A stretch of DNA of 64,000 bases from an uncultured Bacteroidia bacterium (GTDB lineage Bacteria; Bacteroidota; Bacteroidia; Bacteroidales; F082). Below, one piece after another: positions 1 through 7,862 of the stretch. Position numbers and translations under genes: made by a program. Below the pieces are notes generated by a model. It did not search any database. It was not told the origin of the DNA and worked only from the letters and a program-made list of their open reading frames with translations. Every line of letters begins with the position of its first letter. Position 1 is the first letter of the stretch. Location of the stretch: the NCBI GenBank assembly GCA_902786745.1, contig CADADR010000009.1, positions 1-64,000 on the forward strand, read 5' to 3'.

Positions 1-2696
1 ACGGTGCCGTGTTCCACCTCGGCCACGGTGATGGTGCAGCCCGTGACGAAGGTGGCACTGACGGTGACGTCGCTGTCGGGCATGGTGAACTGGTTGCCGT
101 TCACCGCGATGCTGTTGTTGTTGGCGTCCCTCACTTCCCAAGCCGAGAAGAAGTAGCCCGACGCCGGCGTGGCGCTCAGGGTGACGGTCTCGTTCTTGTA
201 GGCCGTGGCCGGATTGGCGCTGATGCTGCCGTTCTCGACGGGGTTGCAGGTCACGCTGTGGGGCTGCAGGGCGACGAAGTTGGCCGTGTAGCTGGCATTC
301 TCCGTCACAGTGAAGGTATAAGTCGGGTCGGCGCTCACCACGCTGCTGCCCTTCTTCCAGTTGGTGAAGTCGTAGTGGGCAGCGGGCGTCGCCGTCAAGG
401 TGCAGCTCGTGTTCCCGTAATACTGGCCAGCGCCACTCACCGTGCCGCCGTCGCTCGGATTGGCCGTTGCAGCGATGGTGTACTTCGTGCCGCCTACAAC
501 ACTGATCGTGCCGAAATAGGGCTGGTATTGCTGGCGTGTGACGACCACATAGAGGGTGCCACTGGTAGGGATGGCATTGGTGAAGTTCACGGTGGCCACA
601 CCCGACGAGTTGGCCTCGGCAACGCCGTAGATGACCGAGCTGTTGTCGGTGACGGCGACGTAAGAGCCAGCCAAAGCGTTAATGGTGATGGAGGTGGTAC
701 CTGGTGTGACCGTGCTGGGTATCGTCACGGTGTTCACTTCGGGTTTGGTGATGTAAGGCATCACGGAACCATCGCCAAAGGTGTGGTAAAACTGGAAGTA
801 ATAGTGGGCCGAGTTGTTGCAGTTGCCATCGGTGATACTAGAATTGGTATTGCCGTTGGTGACGGCTTGCTGCACGGCAAGGTTGCCTACATAAAGCAAT
901 GCTGATGCCGAGTTCCAATATTGGTCTTCAAACATAACATCATATACGCCTTTTGAAGAAGCCGATTGTGTCGGATAGTTACCTTGAGAATATGAATGTG
1001 CTCCAACTGCCCAGTAAAAGTCCTCATACCAATAGGAATAGGGCGAGCAGCCAACGTAGGCAACGGCACCGGCATTGGGAACACGAATCATGGTTTCCGC
1101 AAAACAGGCGTTGGTGCCTATGGCAGAGCCAGGAGAATAGGTTGTCGTGGTGTTGTTGAAGTTACCTGTCAAGCAGCAGTTACCCACACCAAAGAAATAC
1201 TTGCCCGTGTTGGTAAGCGTGGCCACGTGGGCGGCAGTCATTTTGGGCTGATACCACTCTTGCTTGTCGCCGTGTGCGGTATAGTTCAAGAAGCACACAC
1301 CGTTGTTGATGCCATTGTAGCAACCGTTGTTTGTTCCAGAATAACCCTGTGTCGAGCTTGTTGATACTGTGGCACTTATGGTGCCGTTCTCAAAGCCACC
1401 ATAGGTGGTGTTGCTTGATTTGAAGTAATAGTTCGTGGCATAGTTGATGGTGGGTTTGGCCACTCTGGCTGTCCAATTCGAATCCCAACCACCGACGAGG
1501 ATAACATTGTTCAGGTAGTTACCGCCATCGGTAAACTCGTATTTCTCGTAGGTCAGCACTTTATTGATATAGTTGGTCAAGTGCGTAGTGTTCTCCACCG
1601 AAATACGACTATAGTACATGTCGGGGAAATAATTGCTCGTGCTTGACGAGAAATTGACACTTGCATAACCGAGGTCGGAAGCACAATTGCCTATTGAAGA
1701 GTCAATGTTTTTCGTCATATATTGCGGCACTTGCCCTGTGTCGCCAATCACAACCAGATAAGTGTAGGCGTTGCCTGCAGAAACAGAAGCGTTGTACTTA
1801 GTCTTAATGAACGAAGCGATGGCGCTTGCCGTAGTACCTGTTTCGCTGGTATAATAGATGTCAACATAGTAGCCCTTCTGGAGTTTCCATTGCAGCCAGC
1901 TGTTAAGAGCGTCATTTCCTTGGAAACCCGAATAGCAGATCACCAACATCTTAACCGGTGTGTTGTAAAAGTCAGGGTGGTCGGTGTAGGCGTCTCTTGA
2001 GGGACCGCCCATCAGCATGTCGATGTTGAAGATTTGGTCGTAAACGCCCTGGAAGGCAACGTTAGCCGTACTCTTGAACATACGTTCCGTGCCTTCAGCG
2101 TCGCCGCCTTGGAAGTCAACGCTCACCTCAATGTCGTTGAACACTTTCACGGTACCGGCGACGGGATTGTAGCGGACGGGTTGAACTATGAGACGACCTA
2201 GCGTTATGCCACGCATGGTACCAAGCACCTCGACCATGGCAATCGGGTCGTCATTGTAGCTGTCGCGAGCATAGGCGGCCTCGCTGAAGGCATATTCTAC
2301 CGTATTTGGATCAACGTCCTTACGGATAGGTGCCTGCATGGCCGCGACCGTGCCAATGCCATAGTCGCTCAAGGTGTATTCAGTCTCAGAATGGGCACCT
2401 ACCGTAACAATTGGCGTAGCTCCTGTGGGAATGGCGATGAGCCTTGTAAACATCGGTAACTGCGGTTCGCCAACATTGCCATTGTGATAAGCGCCATCAA
2501 TGTGGATTTCAGACAATTCACCACGTGTGGTCTCAATTTTTTCGGCATTAAGGCTAGAAAAAGAGAAGTTGGCCCTCAAGCCCGTCATGTCGCTCTTTAC
2601 GCATTCGGCCTTGTCGGCGGAACGCAGTTGTATCTGTTGTGCCATGGCACTCAGGCCGAAGGCAAGAAGCAATAGTGAGAATAGTACTTTTTTCAT
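1..2696 (-). CDS. Gingipain-like cysteine protease (peptidase C25), C-terminus beyond the window
   Basis: This is a secreted cysteine endopeptidase of the gingipain (C25) family, expected on the cell surface or outside the cell. The start at 2696 gives a clear signal peptide (MKKVLFSLLLLAFGLSAMAQ). It is followed by a C25-type propeptide and then the catalytic domain. The motif NYTAHGDKQEW places the catalytic His at residue 475, and VGNCCLTG places the catalytic Cys at residue 508. The 33-residue spacing equals that of H211 and C244 in RgpB, and the following SPYSYWYEDFYWAVGA also matches gingipains closely. After about residue 690 come InlB-like repeats (GGTVSGAGQYYGN...FTNW, and further copies). 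The reading frame is open at base 1, so at least 898 codons are coding and the sorting domain is not visible. The gene lies 19 bases after the M14 carboxypeptidase stop, so the two are probably cotranscribed. Substrate preference (Arg or Lys) cannot be told. Confidence 0.93.
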   Translation of the reverse strand, partial: MKKVLFSLLLLAFGLSAMAQQIQLRSADKAECVKSDMTGLRANFSFSSLNAEKIETTRGELSEIHIDGAYHNGNVGEPQLPMFTRLIAIPTGATPIVTVGAHSETEYTLSDYGIGTVAAMQAPIRKDVDPNTVEYAFSEAAYARDSYNDDPIAMVEVLGTMRGITLGRLIVQPVRYNPVAGTVKVFNDIEVSVDFQGGDAEGTERMFKSTANVAFQGVYDQIFNIDMLMGGPSRDAYTDHPDFYNTPVKMLVICYSGFQGNDALNSWLQWKLQKGYYVDIYYTSETGTTASAIASFIKTKYNASVSAGNAYTYLVVIGDTGQVPQYMTKNIDSSIGNCASDLGYASVNFSSSTSNYFPDMYYSRISVENTTHLTNYINKVLTYEKYEFTDGGNYLNNVILVGGWDSNWTARVAKPTINYATNYYFKSSNTTYGGFENGTISATVSTSSTQGYSGTNNGCYNGINNGVCFLNYTAHGDKQEWYQPKMTAAHVATLTNTGKYFFGVGNCCLTGNFNNTTTTYSPGSAIGTNACFAETMIRVPNAGAVAYVGCSPYSYWYEDFYWAVGAHSYSQGNYPTQSASSKGVYDVMFEDQYWNSASALLYVGNLAVQQAVTNGNTNSSITDGNCNNSAHYYFQFYHTFGDGSVMPYITKPEVNTVTIPSTVTPGTTSITINALAGSYVAVTDNSSVIYGVAEANSSGVATVNFTNAIPTSGTLYVVVTRQQYQPYFGTISVVGGTKYTIAATANPSDGGTVSGAGQYYGNTSCTLTATPAAHYDFTNWKKGSSVVSADPTYTFTVTENASYTANFVALQPHSVTCNPVENGSISANPATAYKNETVTLSATPASGYFFSAWEVRDANNNSIAVNGNQFTMPDSDVTVSATFVTGCTITVAEVEHGT

Positions 2697-2715
2697 CGTA
2701 TGTTATGTTTGTTAT

Positions 2716-5700
2716 TTATTCAAAAGTAATGTTACGGCTTTCTTGGGCGTTGGAGTGGTACACGTAGCCGTGGCCAGGCACGAGAATGTCTAGCTCCCCT
2801 ACCCAACTCTGGGTAGTCTCACTATAGGTGGCCGTGTTGCCATTCTTCGTAGTGATGGTGTCACCATCGGTAGGCGTGAAATCGCCAAGGGCTGTTGTAA
2901 TGGCCGCGGGCTGCGAGCCTATGTAGCCGAACCAGTTGTAGCCAGGCATTAGGGTAATGCTGGAGGTAACGGTCTCGCCGTTCTCGACGAATTCGGTGAT
3001 AGCAGTGGTCAGAATCCTGTACATCTGTCCAGGCACGATAGTGTCGAGCGTGCCGCTCCAGACGCTCTGGCCTTCGACCACCTCATAGCGTGCGAAGCCG
3101 CCACACTGCGAATTGATGATCACACCGTTGCTACCAAGTGCCGTTTCAAGCTCGCCGAGGGTCATCGTCTTGACAGGCGTCCACCAGTTCCAACCCTGCT
3201 CGAAGCTGACCATGGTGCGGCAGTCGCCTTCGGCGTAGAAAGTGATGTTGTTGCTATTTTGGTTAGTGCTCAACTTGAAGGAATTGCTGTTTGTGTCGTA
3301 ATACAAATAGTATGTGCCACTGCTCCAGCCACTTGATATGGTTATATAGATGCCAGAAGCGTTGATATACCATCTGGCATTGTTGTTGGGCTGGTTACTC
3401 CATGTAAGGCTGGCACTGTTCCATGAAGTGGATGCTGCCAAATAGCTGTCGTTATACTTAATGTAGAACTGACTATTATTTCCATAGGCTTCCAAAGCGA
3501 TTTGCGGAATGTTTGTTCCTTCCTCAACTGTGAATCCATAGTCGGTTGGGGTAACTGTCGCTGAAGTTACAGATGAATTGCTTTGAGAAAGCATGTTAAG
3601 TGTATTGCCATTGAGATACCCCATGACATAATTCACAGCAGTTATGCTGTTTGCGGTGTAGTAACAATTCCCCGCCACGATCGCTTCATAGCTGAAGTTG
3701 GCCAAAAGGATTCTCTCTTCTTCAACCTCAAAGCTGTATGTCGGTTCGGTGCTCACCTCGGTGCCATCTTCAGTCCAGTTCATGAAGACCCAATCAGTGT
3801 TGGCAGTGGCTGTGACCGTGCAAGTCTGGCCAAACAAATACTCGCCGCCGCCACTCACCGTACCACCACTGTTGGGACTGGCGCTGACGGTGATGTTCTT
3901 CGGGATGGTGGAGCCAAAGACAGCCACCAAGGCCCTGTCGGAAGTCACGGTAAAGCTGAAAATGGAATCGGTGGAGACTGTCGCACCATTCTCAGTCCAT
4001 TTGACGAACTGATAGTCGTTGTTCGCTGTGGCGGTCACGGTGCAAGTCTCGCCTTCCAAATAGGTACCGCCACCTTCTACTGTGCCACCTTCTACAGGAT
4101 AAGCCATGGCTGTCACTGTGAACTCCATAGGAAGGCAATTCCTTTCCCTATAGAAAACGATATTGTTAGAATTTGAAGTGCTCGTCGTGAAGGAACCGTT
4201 GCTGTAATTCAGATAGTATTTCGTGCTACCGGATTGGTAATAGATGCCAGTGGAGTTAACATACCAATTATAAGGCGAGAGGGACACACCATTGCCAGAA
4301 GCATTGCTCGGTTTTGCCCAAACGAGATTACTGTTGTTTCTTTGCAGCATCCTTCCTTTATAAACAATGTGGTATTGTCCACTGGTACCCGATGGCTCCA
4401 AGGCAATTTTCTGCCGATCGATGTCGTGCGACAAGGTGAAGCCATCGTCAGATGGGGTGACGGATAATGAAGTGGAGTTCACGGATACAGAAGTGGATGT
4501 ATTCCTATTGTCATGAGTGGGCACTATTAGCGTTAGGCCGTTGCGATATCCCATAAGATATGGGCCTACAACAATGTCAGCTGCATTCACCTGTTCATAG
4601 CATTCCGTTGCAGTTTCGTTGCTAGGAGTGAGATAGACGTTCAGATCCACACGTTGGCCGTCGGCTACGGTGACATCAACGAACTTTCTGGCATAGCCAT
4701 CTTTGTCAAAGATGAAGGTATAGGTGCCGCCCTTGATGGGACGATGGAAATCGCCCACCTCGTGGGTGGTCACATAGGAATTGCTGATATCGTGGTTCAA
4801 CACACTAACCGTGACCCCTTGTATCGTTTGACCCGTTGTGGCATCATACACTACGCCGTGCACGCCGTTACGGGCCTGCTCCATGAGGGCCAACATACTG
4901 TTGTGGTTACGATTCCAGAAGTCGGGTAACTGAGAAGCGCTGGGTGTCTTGGTGGTAGAGCACTCCACGGTCACTTCGCGACACTGTCCGTAACCATTCA
5001 TGTAGTCCTGGCGGCTGCCGGTGATGGAGTACCAGGTGGCACCATTGGTGACGCCATCATTGTAAGTGTCGGTCATGTATGAACTGTATACTTGACGGGC
5101 AAGAGTAACGTACTCTGTACATACATACTCCCACCAGTCCACATCCGCATGGTCTTGGAATACCCAGTCCCAACAATAGTTCATCACCTCCGCACCGCCA
5201 TGGTAGTTGGCAGCCATTGTAAAGAGAAGTTCATCGGCTTGTGCCATGGTCCATGTAGTTTCATCCTGATAGGTATTGGTATTAGGGTGGTCTCCATTAA
5301 AGTAGTCCTGATAGTTGCGGTTAAGATCGACGTTGTTGCCGTTTGCGCGTCGGGCACCCGTCACCGTGTTGTTGCCGCCGTAATAAGTGCCGTCGGGGTT
5401 GTTGCATGGAAAAATGTAAATGTCCACATCGTTAAGCAAGTTGACGATGCGGGTGTCGGTGCTGGTGCACAACTCATCAATCAATCGGAGCATCAGAATC
5501 ATGCCGGTCACCTCGTCGCCGTGCATAGTGGAGCTATAGAGGAACCTAGGTTTGCCATAGGGATTGCCTTTATAGATGCGGACACCATAAAGGTGGCGGT
5601 GGTTCGAGGTTGCAAGCTGACCTAAGTCTATCAAGGTACAGGTTCTGTCACTTAATGCCAATGACGGGAAACCTTGCATCATTTCGACATATTGAGTATA

Positions 5701-6045
5701 CGTCAAGTAGCTGTTCCATTCGTAAGTGGCGCGGTCGCCTCCCTCCCACATCTTGGCTTCCTCACGCAGCGAAGGAGAGGTTTGCAACTTGGGTTGCAAT
5801 CCCAACGCAATCAGTTTGTCATATTCTTCCTGGTTGGCATAAGCTACCACGATACGGCCGTCAGTGCCGTCGACGGAGCAAATCTCGCCAAGATTATCAA
5901 TCCCAACGAGGTCGTCAACATTAAGGGTGAAGTAATACTCACCGCGGTTGCGCATCAATTGTTGAAGTTCTCTTTGGCTCTGGGCCATGGCTGTGCTGCC
6001 AAGGATAGCGGCACAAAAAAGACATACAAAACGTAAAAATTTCAT
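2716..6045 (-). CDS. Secreted M14 zinc carboxypeptidase with beta-rich modules and a WNWW C-terminal module
   Basis: This is a secreted metallocarboxypeptidase of family M14 that should remove C-terminal amino acids outside the cell. The start at 6045 gives the signal peptide MKFLRFVCLFCAAILGSTAMA; an in-frame ATG 16 codons upstream only adds residues before it. Zinc ligands are H175 and E178 (MHGDEVTG) and H282 (YHGGAE). The catalytic Glu is probably E361 (REVTVECS), and RRANGNNVDLNRN fits the substrate-binding loop. Next come a carboxypeptidase-regulatory domain (about 394-475), two copies of a 150-residue beta module (about 480-635 and 785-940) separated by two InlB-like repeats, and a C-terminal double module with GWNWW...PGQMYRI and YNWFGY...PGHGYVY. 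It ends in NITFE and lacks a standard Por tail. The protein is 1109 residues. A -7 element lies just upstream at 6066-6073. Confidence 0.93.
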   Translation of the reverse strand: MKFLRFVCLFCAAILGSTAMAQSQRELQQLMRNRGEYYFTLNVDDLVGIDNLGEICSVDGTDGRIVVAYANQEEYDKLIALGLQPKLQTSPSLREEAKMWEGGDRATYEWNSYLTYTQYVEMMQGFPSLALSDRTCTLIDLGQLATSNHRHLYGVRIYKGNPYGKPRFLYSSTMHGDEVTGMILMLRLIDELCTSTDTRIVNLLNDVDIYIFPCNNPDGTYYGGNNTVTGARRANGNNVDLNRNYQDYFNGDHPNTNTYQDETTWTMAQADELLFTMAANYHGGAEVMNYCWDWVFQDHADVDWWEYVCTEYVTLARQVYSSYMTDTYNDGVTNGATWYSITGSRQDYMNGYGQCREVTVECSTTKTPSASQLPDFWNRNHNSMLALMEQARNGVHGVVYDATTGQTIQGVTVSVLNHDISNSYVTTHEVGDFHRPIKGGTYTFIFDKDGYARKFVDVTVADGQRVDLNVYLTPSNETATECYEQVNAADIVVGPYLMGYRNGLTLIVPTHDNRNTSTSVSVNSTSLSVTPSDDGFTLSHDIDRQKIALEPSGTSGQYHIVYKGRMLQRNNSNLVWAKPSNASGNGVSLSPYNWYVNSTGIYYQSGSTKYYLNYSNGSFTTSTSNSNNIVFYRERNCLPMEFTVTAMAYPVEGGTVEGGGTYLEGETCTVTATANNDYQFVKWTENGATVSTDSIFSFTVTSDRALVAVFGSTIPKNITVSASPNSGGTVSGGGEYLFGQTCTVTATANTDWVFMNWTEDGTEVSTEPTYSFEVEEERILLANFSYEAIVAGNCYYTANSITAVNYVMGYLNGNTLNMLSQSNSSVTSATVTPTDYGFTVEEGTNIPQIALEAYGNNSQFYIKYNDSYLAASTSWNSASLTWSNQPNNNARWYINASGIYITISSGWSSGTYYLYYDTNSNSFKLSTNQNSNNITFYAEGDCRTMVSFEQGWNWWTPVKTMTLGELETALGSNGVIINSQCGGFARYEVVEGQSVWSGTLDTIVPGQMYRILTTAITEFVENGETVTSSITLMPGYNWFGYIGSQPAAITTALGDFTPTDGDTITTKNGNTATYSETTQSWVGELDILVPGHGYVYHSNAQESRNITFE

Positions 6046-6065
6046 TTTCTTAAAAAATAAACACG

Positions 6066-6099
6066 CAAAGGTACAAAAAAAGTGGACTCGCAAGACAAA
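6066..6099 (-). promoter_or_regulatory. Bacteroidetes-type promoter of the M14-C25 operon
   Basis: On the minus strand TACCTTTG (6073-6066) matches the TAnnTTTG -7 consensus of the Bacteroidetes primary sigma factor. A TTTG lies 22 bases further upstream (6099-6096), close to the usual -33 spacing. The start codon at 6045 follows about 20 bases later. Confidence 0.6.
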
Positions 6100-6141
6100 A
6101 AGTGCCTGATTTTTATGCTTCTGGTGCTTGAGGAATATCCA

Positions 6142-7851
6142 CTATTCAAACGACATCGTCTTGTTGAGCGATGCCACCGAAACATACACATACCCCTTAC
6201 CCGGTTGGAGGCTCGTGAGCGTACCTTTCCACGCCGTGCCGTTGTATACAGCAAAACCGCCATCCTGCGAGACGACCTTGTCGCCTGTCGTAGGACTGAT
6301 ATTGAGGTCATCAAGGGATAACGACTCCGTACCCGGATAACCGAACCAATTACAGCCTTGCGCGATGGTGACATCCACCCCCGTGCCTGGCACACCACTC
6401 AAGGTAAATTGGCATGAGGCACTGGCCTGGATGCGGTACATCTGCCCGAGAACAAGCTCGGTAGGTGTTCCGCCCTGCGACTTAATCTGCATAAGCGTGT
6501 CGCCAAGAGCCGCCTGCAGCGCCTCAAGGGTCGTTTCCACCATCGGTGCCCACCAGTTCCAACCTTGGACAAGGCTGATGGATTGCGTAACAGTCTGAGG
6601 CTCAGTTTTCTTGTAAAGCTGGATGGGCTGCTGTTGGTTAAAAGTACCTGCTTTGTAATAGCGAAAACGCATTTCGCTGGCAGCATTGTTGAACCGCATC
6701 ACGGAAGTGTTGGAGATGATTTTCACCCAATCAGACTCGTATTCCAAGGTGTTCAATGCAGCAGAGGTTCCAAATTTTATGGTGTTGCTTCCCGATTGCC
6801 CATTGATATATTTTCCATCATTGGTTCCACCATTAATCCGGATAGAATAACCACCCGACATTGGAGCAATGATGATGGTTACAAATCCGTCATCCTCAAT
6901 CGAATAATCCGTTATTGCAGCCTCCTGAAAACAGTTTGCAGCATCCACTCCCGTCCACACATATCCCGATGAGGCATTATTCTCATACACAAGCAGATAC
7001 TCCCCACTCCAATCCGCTGGTGCGGTTGTGATTTTCACGTAGTCGCCATTGCCCGTGTTACCGCCGCTGCCACCACCACCTTGCCAATCTGGATCCCAAA
7101 TCATTCGAGCATATTCGGGATGGTCGATGAAGGGGTTGCGGTTGTTTTGGTAGCCGTAGACGGCATTGTTGCGGTTGATTTCCTTCTGGCTAACAGGGTC
7201 CTCATCGCTCCAGCGCAGCAACATAGTCATAGCCCAAGGCTTGATTTCCGACTTGTTGGTCATGTCGCTAGTACTCCAATTGCTGTCTTCGCTGTAGTAA
7301 CGCACACTCATGTAGAAATAGCTGCGGGCGATGTCGCCTTTGTATTCGTCGATAGGCTCAAACACCTTCCCCGAGTATCCTGAAGTAACGCATGGTCCCA
7401 ACTTGGAGCCATTGCCCGAAGTGTAGGTGGGGTTGTTGACCTCGCCATAAGGGTAGTTGCTGCGTTGTCCGTTCACATAGCCGTCGGTGGGATATACGTG
7501 GAAGAGGTCGCAACGGGGCGTGGTTTGCTCGTTGAACCAGCTCTGCGGCCAGGTATGCTCACGGTTCCAGCAATCACCTTCCTGTTCATATTCGCCGCAA
7601 TTACCACTAAGGCTATATTCATAATTGGAATAAATATCCCAAATCTTGCCGTTGGGTTTGCAGTCGGTGTAGGCAAAGGCGTTCAGCAATCCTTCATAGC
7701 TCACCACATGGTGCCCCTTGATGATGTCATGCAAGGCTACTTTTAGTGCATCCCCTGTCTTGTCGTTGGCTTGGTTGTAGTATCCGTTGGGAATCTGGGC
7801 AACGCCAATGAGGCTGACCAATAAGAACAATATGGTAAGGTGCCGTCTCAA
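6142..7851 (-). CDS. Secreted endonuclease I family nuclease with WNWW C-terminal module, TTG start
   Basis: This is an extracellular nuclease of the EndA/endonuclease I family, which cuts DNA and often RNA. The motif CWNREHTWPQSWF, with the general-base His, and DLFHVYPTDGYVNGQRSNYPYG are the family signature. The nuclease domain is followed by a Gly-rich linker, a beta module with a YLLVYE...RFRYYK...QPIQLYKK pattern, and a C-terminal double module (GWNWWAP...PGQMYRI, NWFGYP...PGKGYVY) ending in MSFE. No ATG gives a sensible signal peptide. A TTG at 7851 yields MRRHLTILFLLVSLIGVAQ, which is ideal. A second TTG at 7866 overlaps the stop of the C10 protease gene. The ATG at 7950 lies inside that upstream gene and would put 33 extra residues before the signal. 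The gene is the second of an operon with the C10 protease and is probably translationally coupled to it. Confidence 0.9.
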   Translation of the reverse strand: MRRHLTILFLLVSLIGVAQIPNGYYNQANDKTGDALKVALHDIIKGHHVVSYEGLLNAFAYTDCKPNGKIWDIYSNYEYSLSGNCGEYEQEGDCWNREHTWPQSWFNEQTTPRCDLFHVYPTDGYVNGQRSNYPYGEVNNPTYTSGNGSKLGPCVTSGYSGKVFEPIDEYKGDIARSYFYMSVRYYSEDSNWSTSDMTNKSEIKPWAMTMLLRWSDEDPVSQKEINRNNAVYGYQNNRNPFIDHPEYARMIWDPDWQGGGGSGGNTGNGDYVKITTAPADWSGEYLLVYENNASSGYVWTGVDAANCFQEAAITDYSIEDDGFVTIIIAPMSGGYSIRINGGTNDGKYINGQSGSNTIKFGTSAALNTLEYESDWVKIISNTSVMRFNNAASEMRFRYYKAGTFNQQQPIQLYKKTEPQTVTQSISLVQGWNWWAPMVETTLEALQAALGDTLMQIKSQGGTPTELVLGQMYRIQASASCQFTLSGVPGTGVDVTIAQGCNWFGYPGTESLSLDDLNISPTTGDKVVSQDGGFAVYNGTAWKGTLTSLQPGKGYVYVSVASLNKTMSFE

Positions 7852-7862
7852 GGCATTATGGT

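Noticed and set aside
6045..6093. Longer N-terminus of the M14 carboxypeptidase from the ATG at 6093
   Set aside because: It overlaps the promoter -7 element and places 16 hydrophobic and Cys-rich residues ahead of a good signal peptide.
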